A DNA stretch of 7,376 nt from an uncultured Caulobacteraceae bacterium (GCA_937952995.1 CALFYB010000426.1:1-7376), one strand, 5' to 3'; numbered from the stretch's first letter, positions 1 to 6,492 are shown. Notes: generated by a model not told the origin, from the sequence alone. A program made the numbers and translations.

Positions 1-78
1 TTCCCCCAGAGGGGGAAGATTTATCGCTCTTAGATCTTCCCCCTCTGGGGGAAGTACCGGCGAAGCCGGGGTAGGGGG
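1..78. repeat. REP-like palindromic intergenic repeat
   Basis: A composite palindromic element fills the space up to the stop codon of the MaoC gene. Positions 1-20 and 34-53 are an exact 20-bp inverted repeat around a 13-nt loop. Each arm also contains its own hairpin: TTCCCCC-aga-GGGGGAA at 1-17 and TTCCCCC-tct-GGGGGAA at 37-53. A further hairpin, CCGGC-gaa-GCCGG, lies at 57-69, and a GGGGG run at 74-78 could pair with CCCCC at 39-43. From memory, this layout resembles GC-rich REP-type repeats dispersed in Caulobacteraceae genomes; I could not check copy number. It starts at the window edge and may be cut. It could also act as a bidirectional transcription barrier for the minus-strand operon, although no T-tract follows. 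Confidence 0.7.
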
Positions 79-80
79 TC

Positions 81-530
81 TTACGCGCCGTACACAACCG
101 AGATGGTCTCGGCCACGCAGGCTGGGCGCTCTTCGCCTTCGATCTCGATGGTGCATTCATTGGTGATCTGCAGACCGCCAGCCTTGGGCTGAACATTCAG
201 CAGCTTTTGACGCATGCGCACGCGCTTGCCGACGCGGACCATATTGGTGAAGCGCACCTTGTCCGAGCCATAGTTGATGCCGCGCGTCACGCCGGTGATG
301 CGCATGATGCCAGCGCCCAAGAACGGGATCAGCGACAGGGTCAGGTAGCCGTGAGCGATCGGGCCGCCCATTTCACGGTTGGCGCGTTCCACGTCGATGT
401 GGATCCACTGATGGTCACCGGTGGCGTCGGCAAACAGGTTGACGCGGTCTTGGTCGACCACGACCCAATCCGAAACGCCCATCTCTTCACCGATGAGGCT
501 GGTCAGGTCAGCATAAGCAACTTCACGCAT
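81..530 (-). CDS. MaoC family dehydratase / (R)-specific enoyl-CoA hydratase-like protein
   Basis: A 149-aa hot-dog-fold protein of the MaoC/hydratase-2 type, which adds water to 2-enoyl-CoA thioesters in the cytoplasm. The hydratase-2 motif is visible at about residues 33-45: Asp39 and His44 have the D-x4-H spacing of the catalytic Asp/His pair known from PhaJ-type hydratases. It is followed by the conserved GPIAHG turn (residues 56-61) and a hydrophobic helix. Length is normal for a single-domain MaoC protein. The ATG at 528-530 is chosen because an AAGGAG Shine-Dalgarno lies about 7 nt upstream. It sits 89 bp downstream of the AMP-ligase gene on the same strand and is probably the last gene of that operon. 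The acyl-CoA substrate cannot be told from sequence; the family is certain, true hydratase activity is likely. Confidence 0.9.
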   Translation of the reverse strand: MREVAYADLTSLIGEEMGVSDWVVVDQDRVNLFADATGDHQWIHIDVERANREMGGPIAHGYLTLSLIPFLGAGIMRITGVTRGINYGSDKVRFTNMVRVGKRVRMRQKLLNVQPKAGGLQITNECTIEIEGEERPACVAETISVVYGA

Positions 531-573
531 GGCGTGTCTCCTTGAGGTTCAAATTTCTAACGCGATGTTTCAC

Positions 574-607
574 AGATCGGGAGGACCTGATCAAGGCCTC
601 CCGATCT
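574..607 (-). terminator. Hairpin between AMP-ligase and MaoC genes (possible attenuator or partial terminator)
   Basis: An 11-bp perfect inverted repeat, 574-584 (AGATCGGGAGG) and 597-607, can be extended by a CCT/AGG pairing inside the loop (586-588 with 594-596). It begins 13 bp past the AMP-ligase stop codon. Neither strand has a T-run after the stem, so a classical Rho-independent terminator is doubtful. It may instead protect the upstream mRNA 3' end or reduce MaoC expression. Confidence 0.45.
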
Positions 608-619
608 AGGGGTGTAAGA

Positions 620-2161
620 TCAGACGATCTTGGAGTCCGTCTTGCCCCAATAGGCGTCGCGGATCAGACGCTTATAGAGCTTTCCGGTCTGGTGACGCGG
701 CAGCTCGGCCATGAAGTCGACCCGGCGCGGAGCCTTGACGTGGCTGAGATTGGCCTTGGCATAGGCCATGATCTCGGCAGCGAAGTCGTCATTGGCATCG
801 GCCCAATCCATCGGCTGGATGACCGCGACGACCTGTTCGCCCATCTCTTCGTGAGGTGCACCGACCACGGCCACGTCAGCGACCTTGGGGTGGGTGACCA
901 GCAGGTTTTCCAGCTCTTGCGGATAGATGTTCACCCCGCCGGAAATGATCATGAAGGCCTTGCGGTCGGTGAGGAACAGATAGCCCTCCTCGTCGACATA
1001 GCCGACGTCGCCCAGCGTGGTCCAGCCGTGCTTGTTCTTGGAGTCAGCGGTCTTTTCAGGGCTGTTATGATATTCGAACTCGCCGCCGCCTTCGAAGAAC
1101 ACGGTGCCTTCGGTCCGTGCGGGGACGGCGTCGCCTTCCTCGTCGCAGATCTTGAGGATGCCGGTGACGGCGCGGCCGACCGAGCCCTTCTTGTTCAGCC
1201 ACTCTTGCGAGGTGATGAAGGTGAAGCCGTTACCTTCGGTGCCCGCATAATATTCCATCAGCACAGGGCCCCACCAGGCGATCATCTGTTCCTTGACCGG
1301 GATCGGGCAGGGGGCAGCGGCGTGGATGGCGCACTTGAGGGACGAGACGTCATAGCGGCTGCGCACTTCTGGCGGCAGCTTGAGCATGCGCACAAAGTGG
1401 GTGGGCACCCATTGCGAGCAGGTGATCTTGTACTGCTCGATCAGGGCCAGCGCATGTTCAGCGTCGAACTTCTCCATCACCACGACGGTGCCGCCAAGGC
1501 GATGGACGCTCATGCACCAACGCAGGGGGGCCGCGTGATAGAGGGGGGCGGGGGACAGATAGACGCTGTCCTCGACAATGCCGAACAGGCCTGTGGCAAT
1601 GGCCACCAGACCCAGCGCGGTGTCGATGGGGGCGCCGGGCTCGATCTTGGGCTTCACGCCCTTAGGCCGGCCGGTGGTGCCCGACGAATAGAGCATGTCC
1701 GAGCCCTGCTGCTCGTCGGCGATGCGGGTCGCGGGCATGGCGTCGCGCGCATCTTCAAAGCTGGCATAGGGGGCCTTGGGCGCGCCGACCATATAGAGGC
1801 CGACGCCTGGCACGAGGGCGGGGATCTCATCGACCAGTGAACCGACGCTTGCCGAGGTGATGAAGGCCTTCGCGCCGCAATCCTTGAGGATATATTCGAC
1901 TTCGCTGGCCGACAGCTTGGACGAGATACAGGCGTAATAGAGGCCCGAACGCTGCGCCGCCCAGGTGATTTCGAAATAGCGCGGGTGATTTTCCAGCATG
2001 ATAGCCACCACGTCGCCCGCGTTCAGGCCGATGGAGCGGAACAGCTGCGCGCCCTGGTTGGAGCGGTCGTCGAGCTGGCCGTAGGTCACGGTCTCGCCGC
2101 TGCCCGCCATGATGTAGGCGGCTTTGTCGGGGTTCTTTTGCGCGTGAATATAGGGATGCAT
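620..2161 (-). CDS. Acyl-CoA synthetase / AMP-dependent ligase (ANL superfamily)
   Basis: A 513-aa cytoplasmic enzyme that activates a carboxylic acid with ATP to an acyl-adenylate and transfers it to coenzyme A. All core ANL motifs are present in order: phosphate loop YSSGTTGRPKG at residues 158-168, the A5 motif YYAGTEG at 304-310, GD at 384-385, the hinge DRK at 399-401, GGVNIYPQE at 408-416, and the C-terminal catalytic lysine Lys494 in the QTGK motif. Length is typical for the family and there is no sign of damage. The ATG at 2159-2161 has only a weak upstream purine stretch, but no better start exists nearby. It lies 55 bp after the GMC dehydrogenase gene and 89 bp before the MaoC gene, suggesting co-transcription. 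The chain length or ring structure of the substrate is not predictable here. Confidence 0.92.
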   Translation of the reverse strand: MHPYIHAQKNPDKAAYIMAGSGETVTYGQLDDRSNQGAQLFRSIGLNAGDVVAIMLENHPRYFEITWAAQRSGLYYACISSKLSASEVEYILKDCGAKAFITSASVGSLVDEIPALVPGVGLYMVGAPKAPYASFEDARDAMPATRIADEQQGSDMLYSSGTTGRPKGVKPKIEPGAPIDTALGLVAIATGLFGIVEDSVYLSPAPLYHAAPLRWCMSVHRLGGTVVVMEKFDAEHALALIEQYKITCSQWVPTHFVRMLKLPPEVRSRYDVSSLKCAIHAAAPCPIPVKEQMIAWWGPVLMEYYAGTEGNGFTFITSQEWLNKKGSVGRAVTGILKICDEEGDAVPARTEGTVFFEGGGEFEYHNSPEKTADSKNKHGWTTLGDVGYVDEEGYLFLTDRKAFMIISGGVNIYPQELENLLVTHPKVADVAVVGAPHEEMGEQVVAVIQPMDWADANDDFAAEIMAYAKANLSHVKAPRRVDFMAELPRHQTGKLYKRLIRDAYWGKTDSKIV

Positions 2162-2216
2162 GGTCTGAGCTCTTATAGCGAGGGATGTGATGGGGACGGG
2201 GCTGAGCGGCGGTAGA

Positions 2217-3872
2217 TTACTCAGCGGCGGCGGAAGCGGGGACCTTTCCCAAGATCATGTCGGCGGCCTTTTCAGCGATCATGATGGTCGGGGCGTTGGT
2301 ATTGCCCGACACCAGACGCGGCATGACCGAGGCGTCGACGACCCGAAGGCCTGCGATACCGTGGACGCGCAGTTGCGGATCGACCACGGCTTGAGGGCCA
2401 TGGCCCATCTGGCAGGTGCCGACGGGGTGATAAATGGTCGAGCCTGAAGCCCTAGCAAATTCGAGCAGTTGCTCATCGGTGACGCAGGCCTTGCTGCCCT
2501 CCATCTCGTCTTCGATGAAGGGGGCGAGAGCGGGCTGGCTGGCAATGGTGCGGGCCCATTTCAGACCGGCCACGGCCACCTCTTGGTCCAGAGGGTCGGA
2601 CAGATAGTTGGCAAAGATGGCGGGATAGACCGACGGGTCGGCGCTGGTGATCCGCACATGGCCACGGCTTTCCGGGCGTAGCTGGCAAGGCGCGATGGTC
2701 AGGCCGGGTTGGTCTTCAAGTTCCATCTTCTGCTCATTGACCAGCTTTTCCTGATCCATCGTCGCCGGAAGGATGTGGAACTGGATGTCGGGACCGGACA
2801 GGTCGGGGCGCGACTTGCAGAAGGCGGCGATGTGCGCGGCCGAGAGGGTCAGAAGGCCCTTGCGCTGGAACACGAACTTGAAGGCCTCGCCAACCAGACG
2901 CAGGCCCTTGGACAGCTCGTTCACCGACACAGTCCCGGCCTTGAGGCGGTAGCGGATCGACATGACATAGTGGTCTTGCAGGTTCTCGCCGACGCCGGGC
3001 AGGTCCTTCTTGACCTCAATGCCGTGCTTTTTGAGCAGGTCGGCGGGGCCGACGCCGGACAGTTGCAGCAGTTGCGGCGAGTTGACCGCGCCGCCGCTGA
3101 GGATCACTTCGCCGTTCGTCTTGGCGGTGCGCTTGACGCCGTTCTGGACATAGTCGACACCGACCGCGCGGCCGTCCTCGATCAGGACCTTGGAGGCTAG
3201 GGCGTTGGTGGCGACCGTCAGGTTGGGCCGGTTCATCACGGGATGCAGATAGGCGACGGCGGCGGAGTGGCGCTGGCCGTTCTTGACGGTCAGTTGATAG
3301 TAGCTGACGCCCTCTTGGCTTTCGCCATTGACGTCGCGCAGGCGCGGCATGCCGCTTTCGACGCAGGCCTCGACGACCGCGTCCGAAACCGTGTGGCGCT
3401 CGGTGACGTCAGAGACATTGAGCGGGCCGCCCGTGGCGTGGAACTCATCGGAGCCGCGCTCTTGGTTTTCAGCGCGCCGGAAATAGGGGATCACATCATC
3501 CCAGCCCCAGCCCTCACAGCCCAGTTGGCGCCAGCCATCATAGTCGGCGTGCTGACCGCGAATATAGAGTAGGCCGTTGATCGAAGAAGAGCCGCCGAGG
3601 ACCTTACCGCGTGGCCAGACATGCTGGCGTCCGCCCGTGCCGGGATCGGGCTCGGTGGTGTAGAGCCAGTTGACCTTGGGGTCCTTCAGGGTCTGAGAAT
3701 AGCCCACCGGGATGTGGATCATCAGGTTGGACATGAACTGAGACGGATTGCGGGTCGGGCGGTCGTCGCCGCCGGCCTCCAGCAGCAGGACCTTGGACTT
3801 GCCATCAGCGGATAGTCGGTTGGCCAGAACGCAGCCCGCCGACCCGGCGCCTACGATGATGTAGTCATACAT
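2217..3872 (-). CDS. GMC family FAD-dependent alcohol (choline dehydrogenase-like) dehydrogenase
   Basis: A 551-aa flavoprotein of the glucose-methanol-choline family, which oxidises an alcohol to the aldehyde with FAD. Visible features are the Rossmann dinucleotide motif GAGSAG at residues 8-13 followed by the LLLEAGG strand end, GMC signature 1 (GKVLGGSSSINGLLYIRG), GMC signature 2 (GGAVNSPQLLQLSGVGP), the catalytic His482 in HPVGT, and Asn526 in the C-terminal NTNAPT motif. The His/Asn pair matches choline dehydrogenase and AlkJ-type enzymes. The frame is open to an ATG at 3971, but the start is set at 3870-3872: the encoded protein then begins directly before the FAD motif and AGGAAG lies just upstream. 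An ATG at 3885-3887 is the alternative. It is the first gene of the three-gene minus-strand set. Quinones or cytochromes are more likely acceptors than oxygen for such enzymes, which is inference. Confidence 0.93.
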   Translation of the reverse strand: MYDYIIVGAGSAGCVLANRLSADGKSKVLLLEAGGDDRPTRNPSQFMSNLMIHIPVGYSQTLKDPKVNWLYTTEPDPGTGGRQHVWPRGKVLGGSSSINGLLYIRGQHADYDGWRQLGCEGWGWDDVIPYFRRAENQERGSDEFHATGGPLNVSDVTERHTVSDAVVEACVESGMPRLRDVNGESQEGVSYYQLTVKNGQRHSAAVAYLHPVMNRPNLTVATNALASKVLIEDGRAVGVDYVQNGVKRTAKTNGEVILSGGAVNSPQLLQLSGVGPADLLKKHGIEVKKDLPGVGENLQDHYVMSIRYRLKAGTVSVNELSKGLRLVGEAFKFVFQRKGLLTLSAAHIAAFCKSRPDLSGPDIQFHILPATMDQEKLVNEQKMELEDQPGLTIAPCQLRPESRGHVRITSADPSVYPAIFANYLSDPLDQEVAVAGLKWARTIASQPALAPFIEDEMEGSKACVTDEQLLEFARASGSTIYHPVGTCQMGHGPQAVVDPQLRVHGIAGLRVVDASVMPRLVSGNTNAPTIMIAEKAADMILGKVPASAAAE

Positions 3873-4067
3873 ATTGCTTCCTGACATTCCCGGCCCTGTC
3901 CTGATTATATCGTTGTCTGGACTGATATTGCGCTGCCTTGACGTCCGCGTGAAGCCCTGCCGTTGCGGCAACTGTGCGGATCATTTTACGATCAGATCGC
4001 TGGCCTTGACTGTCCTAGCGTCAAGCCATTCCCATGGCGACAAAATCACACAATGGGAGATTTGATT
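3873..4067. promoter_or_regulatory. Divergent promoter region between the GMC and crotonase genes
   Basis: The roughly 195-bp region must hold the promoters for both transcription units. It contains three dyads: the perfect 11-bp palindrome GTTGCGGCAAC at 3962-3972, the perfect 11-bp palindrome CGATCAGATCG at 3989-3999, and the inverted repeat CTTGAC-N9-GTCAAG at 4005-4025. The last reads as TTGAC, a -35-like hexamer, on both strands, so it could serve divergent promoters or an operator for a TetR- or GntR-type repressor. No convincing -10 elements were found. No regulator gene for this block is present in the window. Confidence 0.4.
4055..4060 (+). promoter_or_regulatory. Shine-Dalgarno favouring a TTG start for the crotonase gene
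   Basis: GGGAGA at 4055-4060 stands 7 nt before an in-frame TTG at 4068. The upstream in-frame ATG at 4053 overlaps this site and has no Shine-Dalgarno of its own. The spacing favours TTG as the true start. Confidence 0.5.
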
Positions 4068-4955
4068 TTGGCCACTCTACCGACCTTTGAAACGATCCTT
4101 TTGGACATTGCTGATGGCATTGCGACCATCACGCTGAACCGTCCGGACAAGATGAATTCCTTCACCAACGGCATGATGTTGGACATGATCGCGGCTTTGG
4201 ATCACACCGACGCCAATGATGATGTGAAGGCCGTAATCATTACGGGTTCAGGCCGTGCCTTCTGTGCCGGTGCCGATCTGTCGGCTGGCGCTGCGACCTT
4301 CGACTATGCCAAAGCCCCAAGCTCGGGTCGCGAAGAGGGCCTGATCAATGGCGTCTATCGCGACGGCGGCGGTCGTTTGACCCTGCGCATTTTCGAGAGC
4401 CTCAAGCCCGTCATTGGCGCGATCAATGGTGCTGCCGTCGGTATTGGTGCCACGATGCAGCTTCCGATGGACATTCGCCTCGCCACGCCCGAAGCCAAGT
4501 ACGGTTTCGTGTTTGCGCGCCGGGGGATTGTGCCAGAAGCCTGCTCGTCTTGGTTCCTGCCGCGTCTGGTTGGCATCTCGACGGCGCTGGAATGGTGCTA
4601 TTCGGGCCGGATCTTCACCGGTCAGGAAGCCTGTGATCGGGGTCTGGTCCGTTCGGTGCACACTGCCGAAGACCTGTTGCCTGCTGCCCGCGCCATCGCC
4701 CGTGAGATCATCGACAACACTGCGCCGGTATCGGTGTCCCTGACCCGTCAGATGATGTGGCGCATGCTCGGCGCTGACCATCCGATGGAGGCCCACAAGA
4801 TCGACAGTCGCGCGATCCAGGAGCGGGGCAAGGCCGCGGACTCCAAAGAAGGCGTCAGCTCTTTCTTGGAGAAGCGCCAGCCGGTTTATCCCAACAAGGT
4901 TTCCTCTGACATGCCGGGCTTCTTCCCGTGGTGGTCAGAGCGTCCATTCGCCTAA
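4068..4955 (+). CDS. Enoyl-CoA hydratase/isomerase family protein (crotonase fold)
   Basis: A 295-aa crotonase-superfamily enzyme acting on unsaturated acyl-CoA. The first oxyanion-hole segment AFCAGADL is at residues 64-71 and the second, NGAAVGIG, at 120-127. The two glutamates of classic enoyl-CoA hydratase (rat Glu144 and Glu164) align to Thr129 and Phe149. Instead Glu157 sits in a PEACSS motif, resembling the PEGCSS glutamate of delta3,delta2-enoyl-CoA isomerases. An isomerase-like role is therefore more likely than simple hydration, though this rests on a hand alignment. The frame is open from 3963, but the leader encodes nothing conserved. The start is placed at TTG 4068 because of the GGGAGA site; ATG 4053 (300 aa) is the alternative. 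It diverges from the GMC/AMP-ligase/MaoC operon and probably acts in the same acyl-CoA pathway. Confidence 0.9.
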   Translation: MATLPTFETILLDIADGIATITLNRPDKMNSFTNGMMLDMIAALDHTDANDDVKAVIITGSGRAFCAGADLSAGAATFDYAKAPSSGREEGLINGVYRDGGGRLTLRIFESLKPVIGAINGAAVGIGATMQLPMDIRLATPEAKYGFVFARRGIVPEACSSWFLPRLVGISTALEWCYSGRIFTGQEACDRGLVRSVHTAEDLLPAARAIAREIIDNTAPVSVSLTRQMMWRMLGADHPMEAHKIDSRAIQERGKAADSKEGVSSFLEKRQPVYPNKVSSDMPGFFPWWSERPFA

Positions 4956-5374
4956 CCTTTGGCCTCGGTTCTCGCCTAGTCTTTCGCTTTCGCGGAGGCT
5001 AGGCCCCCGAAGAATTGGCAGTTGTTACACTCAGTTTTATTTTACTATCGATCCATTTGCGTCAATTAGCTCAATTCAATTTACGGCTTTTAGAAAACAA
5101 GACTGTTCGAAAATGGCATTAATGACGTCACATGTTGCGTTCTCGAGAGCCACCCAGTCGAATAAATGACCCTCGCCCTGACCTGCCATTGATATTTGTT
5201 ATAGCCATGCCTATTTCGAAGGCGTCATTCATTTTGAGGCGATAACAACGGAATCGAGATTCAACCAACATTTCTTCCATTGTTTTCAGTCACGATTGTC
5301 GTTATTTAGCCACTATAGTTTTTGGGAGGCCCAGTCTTTCCTTGGACCCAACGCTTTGTCAGGTGAACATAATC
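4956..5374 (+). promoter_or_regulatory. 419-bp AT-rich non-coding stretch, upstream region of the MucR gene
   Basis: No convincing gene is seen here. After the crotonase stop there is a weak dyad, GCCTAG 4974-4979 with CTAGGC 4999-5004, without an adjacent T-run. The rest is clearly richer in A+T than its neighbours and contains three TCAATT copies (5062, 5071, 5076), the 8-bp palindromes TGACGTCA (5123-5130) and TCTCGAGA (5141-5148), and a GANTC pair arranged as the inverted repeat GAATC-ga-GATTC (5251-5262). A TATAGT at 5314-5319 could be a -10 element. MucR/Ros proteins are known to bind AT-rich DNA with T-A steps and to repress their own genes, so autoregulation here is plausible. A promoter for mucR must lie in it, but I cannot fix it. 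Confidence 0.5.
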
Positions 5375-5794
5375 ATGGACGATAAATCCGAAATCATCGA
5401 GATGACCGCAGACATCGTTTCGGCCTATGTGGGCAACAATTCGGTCGCTGCTGCGGACCTGCCCTCACTGATCCTTAATATTCATCGCGCCCTGTCTGGC
5501 GTGAACAGCGCCCCAGAGCCTGTTGAGGTCAGCGCGAAGGAACCAGCGGTCTCGTTGAAGCGCTCCATCACGCCTGACTATCTGATTTGTTTGGAGGATG
5601 GCCGCAAATTTAAGTCGCTGAAGCGCCATTTGCGGACAAAGTACAATATCAGCCCTGAAGAATACCGTGCCAAATGGGGTCTTCCTAAAGATTATCCCAT
5701 GGTTGCTCCTAACTATGCCAAGGCGCGTTCGGAACTCGCTAAGCAAATGGGTCTTGGACAGGGTGGTCGTCAGGCTGCGCGTAAAGGCCGCTAG
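5375..5794 (+). CDS. MucR/Ros family zinc-finger-like transcriptional regulator
   Basis: A 139-aa DNA-binding protein of the MucR/Ros family, global repressors that in alphaproteobacteria control surface polysaccharide, motility and, in Caulobacter, cell-cycle genes. The N-terminal half (residues 1-45) is the helical oligomerisation region. The DNA-binding half shows DYLICLEDGRKFKSLKRHL at 68-86, then PEEYRAKWGLP and DYPMVAPNYA, all family hallmarks. The Ros zinc ligands C-x2-C-x9-H-x4-H align to Cys72, Asp75, His85 and Tyr90: the second cysteine is Asp and the last histidine is lost, so metal binding is altered or absent, as reported for some Mesorhizobium relatives. The frame can be read from a TTG at 5342, but ATG 5375 with AGGTG at 5361-5365 gives the normal family length. 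A strong terminator follows the gene. Confidence 0.92.
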   Translation: MDDKSEIIEMTADIVSAYVGNNSVAAADLPSLILNIHRALSGVNSAPEPVEVSAKEPAVSLKRSITPDYLICLEDGRKFKSLKRHLRTKYNISPEEYRAKWGLPKDYPMVAPNYAKARSELAKQMGLGQGGRQAARKGR

Positions 5795-5844
5795 ACTCTA
5801 GTCTTCGATTTTTGACTCACACTGTTGAGTCCTATGATTCTGCG

Positions 5845-5878
5845 AGGCCCGTTACTCATCAAGAGTGGCGGGCCTTTT
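5845..5878 (+). terminator. Rho-independent terminator of the mucR transcript
   Basis: A 13-bp stem (5845-5857 with 5863-5875), with two G-U wobbles and the five-base loop ATCAA, is built on AGGCCCG/CGGGCCT and runs straight into TTTT (5875-5878) and a T-rich tail. This is a textbook intrinsic terminator about 50 bp past the mucR stop codon. It makes the downstream PAS gene dependent on its own promoter. Confidence 0.85.
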
Positions 5879-5930
5879 GCTTTCTATTGACTCTTGGGAA
5901 AATATTTCCAGCAGGTTTGCGTTTTTTCAC

Positions 5931-5965
5931 TTGCCACCGATTCGGTGCGTAAGGGATACTGAATC
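5931..5965 (+). promoter_or_regulatory. Candidate promoter of the PAS gene with a GANTC-centred palindrome
   Basis: A possible -35 TTGCCA (5931-5936) and -10 GATACT (5955-5960) are 18 bp apart. Between them is the perfect 13-bp palindrome CACCGA-T-TCGGTG (5935-5947), which encloses a GATTC, and a GAATC follows directly after the -10. A methylation site between -35 and -10 is the arrangement known for GcrA-activated promoters. The hexamers are only a moderate match, so this is a proposal. Confidence 0.35.
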
Positions 5966-6006
5966 GTCGTGATTCCAATAGGTTGTTGGGGAATCCGGAG
6001 ATGACG

Positions 6007-6492
6007 ATGCAAACGGGAGCTACCGCTGCGGCGGCGCGCGCACAACAGGATCTGTATGCTTACTGGGCGTCCATGAAGGACGGTCGGAGGTTGCCATCCC
6101 GTGCGGCTATCCGTCCGGAAGATCTCAAGCGCTTTTTGCCAACCATCAGCCTGATCGACGTTCATCCCAATTCTGGCGACTATCGGCTGCGTTTGGCCGG
6201 TACTGGCCTGTTCAATGTCTATGGCCGAGAAATCACTGGCCGCACCGTGGGTGAGGCCTTTTCCCCGCCCGTGGCCGACTACTGGCGGACAGAACTCGAT
6301 AAGGTGGTTGATGATCGCCTTCCTGTCGTTGGACTGCACAACTTGGACTGGAGAGGCACGCCTCATCTTTCCATGCTGTGGATTCGCTTGCCTTTGGCCA
6401 GCAATGGCGAAGATGTGGATATGATCCTTGGATATGACGCCCTAGTCGGTGCCGTAACTGAGCAGGGCTTCAGCGGCATCCGCGCTGCTTAA
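6007..6492 (+). CDS. Single-domain PAS protein (PAS_5-like)
   Basis: A 161-aa soluble protein consisting of one PAS-like domain, with no kinase, cyclase or other output domain. The start of the domain is recognisable in LPSRAAIRPEDLKRFLP (residues 29-45), followed by ISLIDV, and the core in YRLRLAGTGLFNVYGREITG (59-78). Such proteins, often labelled PAS domain or DUF in alphaproteobacteria, have unknown ligands. The polar cell-cycle factor MopJ of Caulobacter is a single-domain PAS protein, but I cannot show orthology. No signal peptide or membrane segment is present. The start is set at ATG 6007 because GGAG (5997-6000) is 6 nt upstream; ATG 6001 directly abuts that site, and TTG 5983 is possible but less likely. 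It follows the mucR terminator and the GANTC cluster and precedes the DnaA-like gene by 102 bp. Confidence 0.8.
   Translation: MQTGATAAAARAQQDLYAYWASMKDGRRLPSRAAIRPEDLKRFLPTISLIDVHPNSGDYRLRLAGTGLFNVYGREITGRTVGEAFSPPVADYWRTELDKVVDDRLPVVGLHNLDWRGTPHLSMLWIRLPLASNGEDVDMILGYDALVGAVTEQGFSGIRAA

Larger units (their letters stand above)
5794..5995. promoter_or_regulatory. Cluster of nine GANTC (CcrM-type) methylation sites
   Basis: Nine GANTC sites start at 5794, 5814, 5827, 5836, 5889, 5939, 5961, 5971 and 5991. The whole rest of the window holds seven (633, 1041, 4839, 5251, 5258, 6381, 7178). GANTC is the target of the cell-cycle methyltransferase CcrM in alphaproteobacteria, and methylated GANTC near promoters recruits GcrA in Caulobacterales. 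The cluster lies between the mucR stop and the PAS gene start, flanking the terminator. Presence of CcrM in this organism is assumed from its likely taxonomy. Confidence 0.75.

Noticed and set aside
542..1840. 432-codon open frame on the plus strand opposite the AMP-ligase gene
   Set aside because: It is fully antisense to a gene with all ANL motifs, its protein shows no recognisable domain, and long antisense frames are common in GC-rich coding DNA.
2469..3815. Several plus-strand open frames opposite the GMC dehydrogenase
   Set aside because: They are antisense shadows without domains or ribosome binding sites.
3873..3971. N-terminal extension of the GMC dehydrogenase to ATG 3971
   Set aside because: The extra 33 residues are not family-like, lie in the divergent promoter region and lack a good Shine-Dalgarno; the FAD motif begins right after the downstream start.
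5113..5169. 18-codon open frame in the mucR upstream region
   Set aside because: No Shine-Dalgarno and no recognisable peptide; expected by chance in this stretch.
5814..5831. GACTCA-N6-TGAGTC dyad as a second terminator
   Set aside because: The stem is only 6 bp, AT-rich and not followed by a T-run; it is better explained as two facing GANTC sites in the cluster.
5884..6366. 160-codon minus-strand frame opposite the PAS gene
   Set aside because: Shadow of the PAS coding frame, running into the terminator and promoter region, with no family features.
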